The position numbers were made by a program, and so were the translations under genes. From NCBI GenBank assembly GCA_016342355.1, contig JAEINP010000014.1, forward strand, positions 43,094 through 107,093: DNA of 64,000 nucleotides, read 5' to 3'. The stretch's first letter is position 1, and each line of letters opens with the position of its first letter. Under the pieces are notes generated by a model. It did no database searches and had not been told where the DNA came from. It worked only from the letters and a program-made list of their open reading frames with translations. The DNA is from Desulfatibacillum sp. GTDB taxonomy: Bacteria > Desulfobacterota > Desulfobacteria > Desulfobacterales > Desulfatibacillaceae. Of this stretch, positions 45,841-53,890 are shown piece after piece.

Positions 45841-45849
45841 TGTACGCAC
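45830..45849 (+). promoter_or_regulatory. FabR-type operator palindrome over the -10 element
   Basis: GTGCGTACA, two bases (CT) and TGTACGCAC form a perfect palindrome with nine-base arms. Its core GCGTACA-N2-TGTACGC resembles the operator I recall for the TetR-family regulator FabR. The last regulator gene of this gene group encodes a FabR-like protein. Binding here would cover the -10 element, which means repression. Confidence 0.72.
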
Positions 45850-45887
45850 AGACGGGTTGATAACTGTCCTTACGAATGGAGGAACAA

Positions 45888-46247
45888 ATGAACAAACATA
45901 TGCTCAATCAAAGGCAATCGCTTGGTCAGAACTTACGCGCACTCCTTCCTGCCGGTTCCATGACCCCCGATTACAAACTGGGAACCCTTTCTTTTGCATT
46001 GAACGAAAAGCATCCCCTGGGTAAGCTGAGGGCGGCCCTGGGGTTTCAAATGGCTTCAAAAATACCCGGCATGGCGCCTGAATGTCCGGACACAAATAAA
46101 CTGGGGATTCGCATGGAGCAGGATATCAGGCGGGAAGACGATTCCCTGGTTCCCGAATACCCCCTGCTGGCTTCCTGTTACAGCAGGTTTGGGCTTATTA
46201 GGCTTTCGGGAAAGCATCACAGCAGCCTATGTAAAGGGGGCAAATGA
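45888..46247 (+). CDS. Small uncharacterised protein, first gene of the FabR-like operon
   Basis: A 119-residue protein of unknown family with a strong ribosome site (GGAGG, five to six bases from the ATG). There is no signal peptide or transmembrane helix. It contains a basic N terminus (NKHMLNQRQSLGQNLRALL) and three or four Cys spread in the second half. Its TGA overlaps the ATG of the hydrolase gene (ATGATGA), so translation is coupled. Position directly behind the operator suggests a role in lipid or envelope chemistry, by context only. Confidence 0.6.
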   Translation: MNKHMLNQRQSLGQNLRALLPAGSMTPDYKLGTLSFALNEKHPLGKLRAALGFQMASKIPGMAPECPDTNKLGIRMEQDIRREDDSLVPEYPLLASCYSRFGLIRLSGKHHSSLCKGGK

Positions 46248-47179
46248 TGAATTTGCTCTGGGACCGCTATGTGCGTGTGGATGGGGTCAGACTGCGCTAC
46301 ACGGAACTCCCTGGTCCGGGCGAGGATGTGGTTCTCATTCATGGATTTGCTTCCTCTTCCTATACCTGGGAGGAGCTGGCCCCCATTCTTCATAAACAGG
46401 GATACAATGTATGGACCCTGGACCTGAAAGGCTTCGGGTGTTCGGAAAAGCCCCGGGACGGAAAATATGATCCGTACAGCCTCATGGAAGATGTGGTGAA
46501 ATGGATGGACGCCGTGGGCCTGGAAAAGGCCGTGATGGTGGGCAACTCCCTGGGTGGGGGCATTGCCTCTCTCATGGCCATGGTATATCCTGAAAAGGTC
46601 AGCCGTCTTGTGCTGATTAATTCCCTGGCTGCCTATGACATCCCCCATCCCCTGATTATCCGGCTTTCCCATTTTCCAATGGCCCCCATTCTGGCCCGGT
46701 TTGCCGTATCCCGGGAGGTGGTTCGGTATTATCTCAAACAGGTTTTTTTCAATTCCAGGCTGGTCACCCCTGAAAAGGTGGAAGCCTATTACCATGCCCT
46801 GTGTTCTCCCGGATGCCTGTATGCACAAACTCTGGTGGCCCGGTCCATGACCCCGGAACCCTTCCGGCGTTTTATGGGAGGGGACTACACAATCAAGGCG
46901 CCCGTGCTGGTAATCTGGGGAGAGGATGATAACTGGATTCCTCTGCGATACGGCCGCCAACTATTGGAAGCGGGGCTTGGCAATGGCGCCTTTGTGGTTT
47001 TGCCCGAATGCGGCCACATGCCCCAGGAGGAAAAGCCTGCAGATACGGCAAAGGCCATCCTGCATTTTCTCAAGGACATTCCCATCGTACAAATTGGGGA
47101 TGTGCCTTTTTGTCAGGTGGAAACTGTGGCGGGTTTGAGACAGTATGATTCGCCTTCATCAGCACAAGCCGCGCCTTGA
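46244..47179 (+). CDS. Alpha/beta hydrolase
   Basis: A 311-residue hydrolase of the alpha/beta fold. VVLIHGFASSSYTWEELAP gives the oxyanion hole, VGNSLGGGIAS the nucleophile Ser elbow, VIWGEDDNWIPL the acid Asp, and PECGHMPQEEKP the catalytic His. There is no export signal, so it is cytoplasmic. Cap-domain length is that of esterases, haloalkane-type or lipid hydrolases. Within a FabR-type operon next to an acyltransferase-like protein, an ester- or thioester-cleaving lipid role is reasonable. Stop overlaps a TTG 27 bases ahead of the next ATG. Confidence 0.88.
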   Translation: MMNLLWDRYVRVDGVRLRYTELPGPGEDVVLIHGFASSSYTWEELAPILHKQGYNVWTLDLKGFGCSEKPRDGKYDPYSLMEDVVKWMDAVGLEKAVMVGNSLGGGIASLMAMVYPEKVSRLVLINSLAAYDIPHPLIIRLSHFPMAPILARFAVSREVVRYYLKQVFFNSRLVTPEKVEAYYHALCSPGCLYAQTLVARSMTPEPFRRFMGGDYTIKAPVLVIWGEDDNWIPLRYGRQLLEAGLGNGAFVVLPECGHMPQEEKPADTAKAILHFLKDIPIVQIGDVPFCQVETVAGLRQYDSPSSAQAAP

Positions 47180-47202
47180 ACCAACATAGCCTTGGGGGGA
47201 AC

Positions 47203-48072
47203 ATGAAATCGGGAATGGATACGCCTTTTACAAACGAATTGTCGGCAAAAGAGCAAACCGCCGTTTTTAAAAGCGGGACAGGTAAGGGGATTCGCCTAAA
47301 AGCCATGCAGCCTTTTTACGACTTTATCTTCAAATACCTTGTGGAGGAGGCCGAACTCCATAACGGGGAGGCCTTGCTCCCCCAAAACGGAAAACCTGTG
47401 GTGATTATCACCTCCCATGGCCCTGGCCTGGCCTGGGCGCCAGTCCTGGCTTTATTGGGGAAACATTATGTGGATTTCGGGTACGGTGATCTGGTTGGGG
47501 GCATGGTTCCCCACAAGGCGGTCTTTCTGGTGCCGGGCCTTAAGGCTTACTATGAAAAGGTGCTGGGCACACCCACCTCGGTAAGCACGGTGGATGAACT
47601 GACCCGGCTGCTCAAGACCCGGGAAATCCAGGTGATTGGAACCGCGCCCGAAGGAGCCAACTGCCTCCTTTCCTTTAAGGAATATGTGGGGCCGTTCAGG
47701 TCCCGGGGCATGATTGCAGCCGCCATCCGGGGTGATGCGGATTTAGTGTTGGTGGCCCATCAGGGCGCGGAGACCTGGAACCAACAGATAAAATTGCCCT
47801 TTGGACTGTCCCTGCCTAACAGTTTCGGGCTCAGGGGGGTGAACATCGCTCTGCCACCCTACAAGAAATTGGACCACTATGTAGCCCAGTGCAAGGCTTA
47901 TAAGCCCACCATGAAGGCGAGGGATTTTAAGGTCCGCAGCACCCGGGAATGCCGTCTCATGCTCCATGTGGAGGCGGAACAAATCCGTGCGGAAATGAAT
48001 CTCATGACCGATAAGGTAAAAACCTTGCTGGCGGGCAGGCGGATGCAGCGGCTTGTAAAACAAAATGGATGA
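47203..48072 (+). CDS. Acyltransferase-like (LPLAT superfamily) protein with altered catalytic motif
   Basis: A 289-residue protein from the ATG at 47203, directly behind a GGGGGG stretch; a TTG at 47176 overlapping the previous stop is an alternative. VVIITSHGPGLAWAPVLALLG stands where glycerolipid acyltransferases have N-H-x4-D, with Ala in place of the Asp, and IGTAPEGANCLLSF stands for the F-P-E-G-T-R motif. GLRGVNIALPP resembles the later family strand. The fold is therefore LPLAT-like, but the missing Asp makes ordinary catalysis doubtful. It lies between a hydrolase and a FabR-like regulator, so a lipid substrate is likely. Confidence 0.62.
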   Translation: MKSGMDTPFTNELSAKEQTAVFKSGTGKGIRLKAMQPFYDFIFKYLVEEAELHNGEALLPQNGKPVVIITSHGPGLAWAPVLALLGKHYVDFGYGDLVGGMVPHKAVFLVPGLKAYYEKVLGTPTSVSTVDELTRLLKTREIQVIGTAPEGANCLLSFKEYVGPFRSRGMIAAAIRGDADLVLVAHQGAETWNQQIKLPFGLSLPNSFGLRGVNIALPPYKKLDHYVAQCKAYKPTMKARDFKVRSTRECRLMLHVEAEQIRAEMNLMTDKVKTLLAGRRMQRLVKQNG

Positions 48073-48246
48073 ATGGTAAAGGGTCTGGCGTGCAGAGGCT
48101 CGTATTTTAACGCCTGTACTTGGGACTCTGTCAGGAGCCACAAATACGGCTGGATGTTCCGATAAGAATCTGTTACAAACAGGATATAACGGATGTCAAA
48201 ACTCGCAATAGCCATACCACTTGAAAATACAAATAAAAAAGGACCT

Positions 48247-48900
48247 ATGGGTTTCAAGGAAGAACAAAAACGGCAGCGGCAGATTGTGAGCCAGACCCTT
48301 ATGGAAGGGGCTCTTCAACTGAGCGCGGAGGAAGGTTACGCCAGCCTGAGCCTGCGGTCCGTGGCGCGAAAGGCGGGTATAGCGCCCACGTCCTTTTATC
48401 GCCACTTCCGGGATATGGACGAGCTGGGCCTGGCCCTGGTGGATCAGGCTGCCGGCCTGTTTCGTTCGGAGCTCGCCAACGCTTTGGAAAGCATGGATTA
48501 TTCCTTGCCGGAGAAGGGCGTCAACCCGGCAAAAATGGCCCGGGCGCTGGAAAATGTAGTGTCTCCCTTGGTGGAGTCTTTTTTTGGAATGGTTTCGGAC
48601 AACCAGAATCTTTTTATGTTGTTTTTTCAAGAGAAAACCGGGAGTTCCAAGGCCCTGCGCAAGGCCATCACGGGCGAAATTCAAAAATCCGCTCAGGCCT
48701 TGGCCAAGAGGATGGAAGCCTTGCGATTGGAATTTTCCGGCAAGCAGGATACGGCCCTGGCCTTGGCCCGTACCATGCTCAACCTGGCCATTTCAGGGGC
48801 GCAGGAAATGATTACAGACAAAGACTGTTCGCTTCAAACCGTGATACAGAGGGTGTCCCGGGAATGCGAATTAGTCCTTCTGGGCGCCCTGGTTTCCTGA
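48247..48900 (+). CDS. FabR-like TetR-family transcriptional repressor
   Basis: A 217-residue regulator. The N-terminal helix-turn-helix ASLSLRSVARKAGIAPTSFYRHFRDMDELGLALVDQ is very close to E. coli FabR, which represses unsaturated fatty acid synthesis. The C-terminal ligand domain (NQNLFMLFFQEKTGSSKALRKAITGEIQ) is also of that type. The start at 48247 (MGFKEEQ) matches FabR and follows AAGGA; an ATG at 48193 is in frame and has AGGA too. It is 174 bases after the acyltransferase-like gene, with no terminator seen. It is the obvious candidate for binding the palindrome at 45830-45849. Confidence 0.87.
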   Translation: MGFKEEQKRQRQIVSQTLMEGALQLSAEEGYASLSLRSVARKAGIAPTSFYRHFRDMDELGLALVDQAAGLFRSELANALESMDYSLPEKGVNPAKMARALENVVSPLVESFFGMVSDNQNLFMLFFQEKTGSSKALRKAITGEIQKSAQALAKRMEALRLEFSGKQDTALALARTMLNLAISGAQEMITDKDCSLQTVIQRVSRECELVLLGALVS

Positions 48901-48950
48901 AAACCCGATTATTTTCCATTTTCATAACCCCATATGGCAGAAATGTTACC

Positions 48951-50027
48951 ATGACAACCAATATCCGGAAAAGCCCCAAAGTCGCATCCACAAAGAGCCA
49001 GGATACAAATACAGATTTGTCCTCCCAACTGTTGGATGCCCATGTGCAATTCGAACTCAGACGCTTTTCGAAAACCGGTGTGGAAAAAACCGTCCGGGAA
49101 GAGGTGGAAGCCGTTTTCAAGTGGTTGGAAGGTGTCTGTCTTAAAGACCTTTCCTCGCCCGAACAGATCATAGGCGTGATTAAACGGGATGTGGTGGACC
49201 TGCCTGTCGCCGGAGGCCTTACGGAACTTATCGGGGAGATGAGCCGCATGGTAATCGCCTCGAAAACCAGCGCCGCCACCAATCTGGAGGATATTTTTTC
49301 GCGCAGGTCTTTTGATGCAATTGTGGACAAGGCCTCCAGCATGGAAAAAGTCAGAAAGGCCGCCATCAAAAGAACGGTGAGAAATCCCGCCTATTCCAAG
49401 CTCATTGCCGAAGCCATCTATACGGTTGCCAAGGAATTTGTTTTTCAGGAAAATCTGGTGGTCCAAAAACTGCCCGGCCTTTCCTCCCTGATAAAGATCG
49501 GCCAGGGGGCTTTTCGCATGGCTGTCCCCAGCCTGGAGCCTGCCATCGACGCCCAGATCAAAGAGAGGATCGAGACCCAGGTGGAAACCGCCATCCACGA
49601 GAGTGAGGAATTTCTCATGGGGTTTCTGGATGGAGACCGCATTGCAGGGATCAGCGACGGCACCTGGAAGCATATTTCCAGCATGTCCCTCAGGGACCAT
49701 TACAGCAATATCGGCCCCGATGACATGGAGGACCTGATTGTCATTGGCTACGAATTCTGGATGGAATTCAGGGAAACAGAGTATTTTGAAAAAACATACA
49801 CGGAACTGGTTCATTATTTCTACGAGAAATACGGCGACAAGGAAATGGACGTGCTCCTGGAAGATGTGGGAGTGACCAGCGAGATGGTGGTCCTGGAGAT
49901 TACGGAATTCGTGACCCCCATCATTGCAAAGGCCAAGACCAGCGGATACCTGGAGGAACGCCTTCGCCAGCGCCTCAAACCCTTTTACCAATCCAAGGCG
50001 GCAAAAAACCTGTTGGCCTGCATTTAG
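48951..50027 (+). CDS. Uncharacterised helical protein
   Basis: A 358-residue protein starting at MTTNIRKSPK, 50 bases after the FabR-like gene. I do not recognise the family. It is acidic and mainly helical, with moderately hydrophobic stretches (SSLIKIGQGAFRMAVPSLEPAID) but no clear membrane helix or signal peptide. Residues about 90-200 contain a segment rich in basic residues (KVRKAAIKRTVRNPAYSKLIAEAI). The same-strand position and short gap suggest cotranscription with fabR-like and a role in membrane lipid matters, by context alone. The frame is open upstream to 48864 but overlaps the regulator. Confidence 0.7.
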   Translation: MTTNIRKSPKVASTKSQDTNTDLSSQLLDAHVQFELRRFSKTGVEKTVREEVEAVFKWLEGVCLKDLSSPEQIIGVIKRDVVDLPVAGGLTELIGEMSRMVIASKTSAATNLEDIFSRRSFDAIVDKASSMEKVRKAAIKRTVRNPAYSKLIAEAIYTVAKEFVFQENLVVQKLPGLSSLIKIGQGAFRMAVPSLEPAIDAQIKERIETQVETAIHESEEFLMGFLDGDRIAGISDGTWKHISSMSLRDHYSNIGPDDMEDLIVIGYEFWMEFRETEYFEKTYTELVHYFYEKYGDKEMDVLLEDVGVTSEMVVLEITEFVTPIIAKAKTSGYLEERLRQRLKPFYQSKAAKNLLACI

Positions 50028-50118
50028 TGGGTTTCCAATAGGGATTTGATCTCAGCCTGCATTTCAACCCAATAAATTGTGGGTACTGGCCCGGCCAAAC
50101 CGGGAAGAGGGGGGTTTT

Positions 50119-50865
50119 ATGTCCTGGTTTCGAAAAAACAATTCAGAAGAAAAATCAAATAAAATCAAAATATTGAGTATTTTGTCCCAGGCTGCGCAGT
50201 GGTTTTTTCCCGTTCTTGCCCTGGCCCTTGCCATCGTCCTGATCCTTTTTGCCAGGGAGTTATCCCAAATCAGGCAATGGCAAATTCTGGTGCAAAAATC
50301 CCTGCCCATCACTTTTGCTAAGGATTTTCAATTGGATGCCACCATTGACCACGAGTTCCCCATCAAGCTGGATACCGAAATACCCGTCCAATTTCCCGTA
50401 ACCTCCGTGGTCCGCATACCCATCAAGGAAACCTTCATGATCCCCCTGGATCAGACTTTTTCCGTTATGGTTAACAAACCCTTCCGGTTGAAGGATACGG
50501 TGCGGGTGCGGGCGCAGGTTCCCATTGACATTGAGGTGGAAACCAAAGTCTTGGGCGTCACCATGACAGTGCCTGTAAAGGGCGTCCTGCCCCTGGACAT
50601 TGATGTTCCCCTGGACCAGGAAATTCAAATCCCCGGTGAAATTATGGTGATGTTGCAAAAACCCCTTCCCGTCTCCATTGATCAGACCGTGGAAGCGCCT
50701 CTCAACTTTACGGTGAACGGGATCATGCCTCTGGACACCACCATCCTGGCGCCGGTCCGGGGCGTCCTTGATTGCGGGATCAGCATCAAGGAATCCGTTC
50801 CTGTGGAAGTGGAACTGGCTGTTTCCATGAATGATTTACTGACTGGAGTTAGTTTGCGGAAATAA
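50119..50865 (+). CDS. Membrane-anchored repetitive beta-rich protein, unknown function
   Basis: A 248-residue protein with a short basic N terminus, one transmembrane helix at about 25-47 (WFFPVLALALAIVLILFA) and an extracytoplasmic region of about 195 residues made of short beta strands with Pro at regular intervals, such as FPIKLDTEIPVQFPV, IPIKETFMIPLDQ, VPIDIEVETKVLG, VPVKGVLPLDIDVPLDQEI and VNGIMPLDTTILAPVRGVLDC. The period is roughly 10-14 residues, suggesting a beta-solenoid or hairpin ladder. I know no named family. GAGGGGGG before ATG 50119 fixes the start. It follows the uncharacterised helical protein by 91 bases. Confidence 0.68.
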   Translation: MSWFRKNNSEEKSNKIKILSILSQAAQWFFPVLALALAIVLILFARELSQIRQWQILVQKSLPITFAKDFQLDATIDHEFPIKLDTEIPVQFPVTSVVRIPIKETFMIPLDQTFSVMVNKPFRLKDTVRVRAQVPIDIEVETKVLGVTMTVPVKGVLPLDIDVPLDQEIQIPGEIMVMLQKPLPVSIDQTVEAPLNFTVNGIMPLDTTILAPVRGVLDCGISIKESVPVEVELAVSMNDLLTGVSLRK

Positions 50866-50987
50866 ATACACAGCGAATTCCATGTGGCTATGGCCATTGG
50901 CTGGCCAGCTTCCAAAATGCCTTCCATGGCAAAATAAACATCGTTGACATGGACTGACTGGCGAGTCAGGGGTTGGCCCAAATAAAC

Positions 50988-51018
50988 AAGGCGTCGGGCA
51001 ATTTGCCCGGCGCCTTTG
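50988..51018. terminator. Possible bidirectional terminator hairpin
   Basis: AAGGCG, mismatch and CGGGC pair with GCCCG, mismatch and CGCCTT around a short AT loop. T runs are short on both sides. It lies between the repetitive membrane protein and the convergent Hsp20 gene. Confidence 0.5.
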
Positions 51019-51071
51019 CTGTGCGATGAGATAGCTGTGTGCGATGCAACTAATGTGAAAACCTGTCCGTT

Positions 51072-51524
51072 CTAATTTTGAACCACAATCCGCCTGGGTT
51101 TTTCCTTCTCCGCCTTAGGCAGGGTGATGGTCAGGACGCCGTCCTTGGTGGCGGCCTGGACACCGGTGGCGTCAATGGTGTCCGGCAGCCTCAGGGATTT
51201 GGTGAACGATCCGAAACGCCTTTCTGAAATGTGTACAAGGTCCTGTTTCTCATTGCCTGTTTGGCTTTTTGCGCCTTTGATTGTCAAAAGCCCTTGGGTC
51301 AGGATGATTTCAATATCTTTCTTGTCCAGGCCCGGAACTTCCGCCTGAATCACAAAATCGCCTTCCCGTTCGACCACGTCCATGGCGGGCATCCATGTAT
51401 CCCTGCTTTGCGAGGAGCAGTTGTTTTCCAGGAGACCGCTATCCAGAAGAAACCGATCCAAAGCGTTAATATGAGGACGTCTGAAACCACCGGTCCCGGT
51501 GAGCAAAGGCAATAATCCTGTCAT
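51072..51524 (-). CDS. Small heat-shock protein (Hsp20 family)
   Basis: A 150-residue chaperone that holds unfolding proteins. The alpha-crystallin domain is clear: DVVEREGDFVIQAEVPGLDKKDIEIIL, LLTIKGAK, FGSFTKSLRLPDTIDATGVQAATKDGVLTITLPK, with the C-terminal RRIVV tail. AGGAGG eight bases upstream fixes the start at base 51524, and the open frame further upstream is not coding. It is divergent from the dehydrogenase gene. Confidence 0.93.
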   Translation of the reverse strand: MTGLLPLLTGTGGFRRPHINALDRFLLDSGLLENNCSSQSRDTWMPAMDVVEREGDFVIQAEVPGLDKKDIEIILTQGLLTIKGAKSQTGNEKQDLVHISERRFGSFTKSLRLPDTIDATGVQAATKDGVLTITLPKAEKEKPRRIVVQN

Positions 51525-51583
51525 TATGTATAACCTCCTTTTCGTGTTATTTAAAGGGGTTGAAGGCCTTCTTTCTAACGGAC

Positions 51584-51611
51584 AAATTAAGCATTCAGGA
51601 TGAGGCGTCAA
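51584..51611 (-). promoter_or_regulatory. Possible promoter of the hsp20 gene
   Basis: On the minus strand CCCCTTGACG contains TTGACG (51611-51606) and TAATTT (51589-51584) lies 16 bases further. The CCCTTGA context also fits a heat-shock sigma -35 element, but the -10 is not of CCCCAT type. Confidence 0.35.
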
Positions 51612-51739
51612 GGGGCGAAAATGTGATTTTCGCATTTCCTTCTTGATTAGTGAGCCAAGCAATGACAAAAGTAAAAGAATTGTAAAATCATTTTTAAGCA
51701 TTTCCTGAACACGGTAAATGCTGGTACCAAGGAGGCGTT

Positions 51740-52510
51740 ATGGCGGTTTCTATGTTTGATCTCACAGGAAAAGTCGCCCTGGTCACAGGCGGCAATGCGG
51801 GTATTGGTCTGGGTATGGCAAAGGCCCTGGCTCAGGCCGGGGCGGACTTGTGCATCTGGGGACGAAAACCCGATGCCAATGCGGCGGCGGCTGAGGAATT
51901 GAGGGCTTGCGGAACCCGGGTTTTAGCCCTGGAGTGCGATGTTTCCGATGAAGACCAGGTGAACGCATGTTTTGCAAAAACCGTGGAAACTCTGGGTAAA
52001 GTGGATGCCTGTTTTGCCAACGCGGGCATGGGCGGCCGGGGAACTCCTTTTCACGACTTGTCCACGGAAGAATGGAAACAAATGATGGGCGTAAACCTGG
52101 ATGGGGTCTTCTACACCTTCCGGGCTGCCGCTCGCCATATGAAGGCCCGGGGTGAGGGCGGATCTTTGGTGGCAACCTCCAGCCTTTCCGCAGTTTCAGG
52201 CATGGCCAGGGGCGAGCATTATGCGTCCACTAAGGGCGCGATTCTCTCCATGTGCCGGGGTTTGGCCGTGGAATACGGAAAGAATGGCATTCGCGCCAAC
52301 GCCATAATACCCGGATGGATAGATACCAACATAACTGGCGATTGGTTTTCCACTGAAGGATTTCAGAAAAAGGTACTGCCCCGCATTCCTGCAAGAAGAT
52401 GGGGAAAGCCTGATGACTTTGGCGGCATCGCCGTATATTTTGCTTCCGATGCCAGCGCCTACCATACAGGCGACATGGTTATCATAGATGGCGGTTATAT
52501 AAATTTTTAG
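51740..52510 (+). CDS. Short-chain dehydrogenase/reductase
   Basis: A 256-residue NAD(P)-dependent oxidoreductase of the classical SDR type. It has the nucleotide loop TGGNAGIGLGMA, ECDVSD, NAGMGGRG (NAG strand), the catalytic Ser in TSSLSAVSG and YASTK with catalytic Tyr and Lys, and IPGWIDTNI. Arg in WGRKPD after the second strand suggests NADP preference. GGAGGCG upstream supports the start. It may act in fatty-acid or ketone reduction, in keeping with the acyltransferase gene downstream. The substrate is unknown. Confidence 0.92.
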   Translation: MAVSMFDLTGKVALVTGGNAGIGLGMAKALAQAGADLCIWGRKPDANAAAAEELRACGTRVLALECDVSDEDQVNACFAKTVETLGKVDACFANAGMGGRGTPFHDLSTEEWKQMMGVNLDGVFYTFRAAARHMKARGEGGSLVATSSLSAVSGMARGEHYASTKGAILSMCRGLAVEYGKNGIRANAIIPGWIDTNITGDWFSTEGFQKKVLPRIPARRWGKPDDFGGIAVYFASDASAYHTGDMVIIDGGYINF

Positions 52511-52513
52511 TCG

Positions 52514-52564
52514 TCAAAGAGTGACGCCGGAAAGCCAGCGGCTTTCCGGTCAATCCCTCTTTGA
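52514..52564 (+). other. Nested inverted repeat between SDR and acyltransferase genes
   Basis: An outer eight-base pair (TCAAAGAG at 52514, CTCTTTGA at 52557) plus TGA/TCA encloses a ten-base perfect stem (CCGGAAAGCC at 52527, GGCTTTCCGG at 52540) with an AGC loop. No T run follows, so it is not a usual terminator. It could be an RNA processing or stability element, or a weak terminator. Confidence 0.65.
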
Positions 52565-52613
52565 CCTTGCCAGGCTCCGGGTTATCCCGAGGGCGCCAAT
52601 TTAAAGAGGGAAT

Positions 52614-53561
52614 ATGCTCAGTTTTCTTCCATCCACGGTCCGGGGTTGCATCCATGTGATTCTCATTACTCTTAACACGTTGGTCGTTTTTTCACTGATC
52701 GTGCCTGTCGCCATCCTCAGGCTTATCATTCCATTGGAATCCTGGAGTACCTTTTGCGCAACAATTCTTAAAGGCATCGCCTCTGCATGGGTTGCCGTCA
52801 ATGCATTCAACTCCCGGCTGGTGAACAAGGTGGACTGGGACATCCAGGGCCTGGACTCCCTCCAGGGCAAAAGCTGGTATCTGGTCGTTTCCAACCATCA
52901 GTCCTGGACAGATATTCTGGTGCTTCAGACAGTTTTTTCTGGCAGGATTCCTTTTTTGAAATTTTTCCTGAAAAAGGAGCTCATCTGGGTGCCAATTATG
53001 GGCATTGCATGGTGGGCGCTGGATTATCCTTTCATGAAACGCTATTCCAAGGAATTCCTTGAAAAGAATCCCCACATGGAAGGCAAGGACCTGGAAACCA
53101 CCAAAAAGGCCTGTGAAAAATTTAAAAAGATTCCTGTTTCCATTGTAAACTACCTGGAAGGGACCCGCTTTACCAAAGAAAAACATGATCGCCAAAAATC
53201 TCCTTTCACCCATTTGCTGAAACCCAAGGCAGGCGGGATTGCCTTTGTGATGGCAGCCATGGGAGGGCAGTTGAAATCCCTGGTGGATGTGACTATTGCC
53301 TACCCCAACGGAGACAAAAGTTTTTGGGATTTCATGTGCGGCCGGGTAACCAAGATCGTTGTGCGGGTGGATACCCTGCCCATCGCCCGGGAACTTCAGG
53401 GAGATTATTTTAAGGACGAAGTCTTTCGGGCCAGATTTCAGGAATGGGTCAACCAATTGTGGCTGAAAAAGGACCAATTGCTTAAAGACCTGTTAGGTAC
53501 GGAAGAACACACTCCGGAAAACGCCCACCCCCCCGAAGACCGTTCCGCAGCTATTGGATAG
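52614..53561 (+). CDS. PlsC-family lysophospholipid acyltransferase (YihG type)
   Basis: A 315-residue inner-membrane acyltransferase. Two hydrophobic helices at the N terminus (IHVILITLNTLVVFSLIV) are followed by the catalytic motif SNHQSWTDI (His and Asp spaced H-x4-D), LIWVPIMGIAWWALDYPFMKR, NYLEGTRFTKEKHDR (the EGTR glycerol-phosphate motif) and FVMAAM. LKPKAGG resembles the YihG/YihE-adjacent acyltransferase branch. It esterifies the second position of lysophospholipids. The charged C-terminal tail of about 25 residues is not conserved. It ends shortly before an intrinsic terminator. Confidence 0.9.
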   Translation: MLSFLPSTVRGCIHVILITLNTLVVFSLIVPVAILRLIIPLESWSTFCATILKGIASAWVAVNAFNSRLVNKVDWDIQGLDSLQGKSWYLVVSNHQSWTDILVLQTVFSGRIPFLKFFLKKELIWVPIMGIAWWALDYPFMKRYSKEFLEKNPHMEGKDLETTKKACEKFKKIPVSIVNYLEGTRFTKEKHDRQKSPFTHLLKPKAGGIAFVMAAMGGQLKSLVDVTIAYPNGDKSFWDFMCGRVTKIVVRVDTLPIARELQGDYFKDEVFRARFQEWVNQLWLKKDQLLKDLLGTEEHTPENAHPPEDRSAAIG

Positions 53562-53594
53562 GATACAAAGCGCCACCCTAAAAATTGAACTATA

Positions 53595-53624
53595 AAAGCC
53601 CGGCTGCCCTGCCGGGCTTTTTTA
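53595..53624 (+). terminator. Intrinsic terminator after the acyltransferase gene
   Basis: AAAGCCCGGC (53595-53604) and GCCGGGCTTT (53611-53620) form a perfect ten-base stem with a six-base loop and a run of six T. The rest of the gap to 53890 contains no recognised gene; a sigma-factor operon promoter should lie there but was not identified. Confidence 0.93.
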
Positions 53625-53890
53625 TATCCCGGATTTCTTTCTTTTCCCCTGAAAAAAGCGTAACCCTCTAGTACCGCCACACGACTCCCAATACAGAGTG
53701 CTCTGGTAAGAACAATGGCAGGCTTTTTTTATATTGGCCGTTTTATGGAAGGCTCTCTGTTCGAACCAAGGATCTATGGAAGTCCTGGGAATGGAAAAGC
53801 GTGATAGTATAATGGGTGGTATAATGAGTTGCGCATTTCATCTGTTATTGTATTGGCTCAAACGGCCTTTGCAGGCTATAGGCGGATCGT

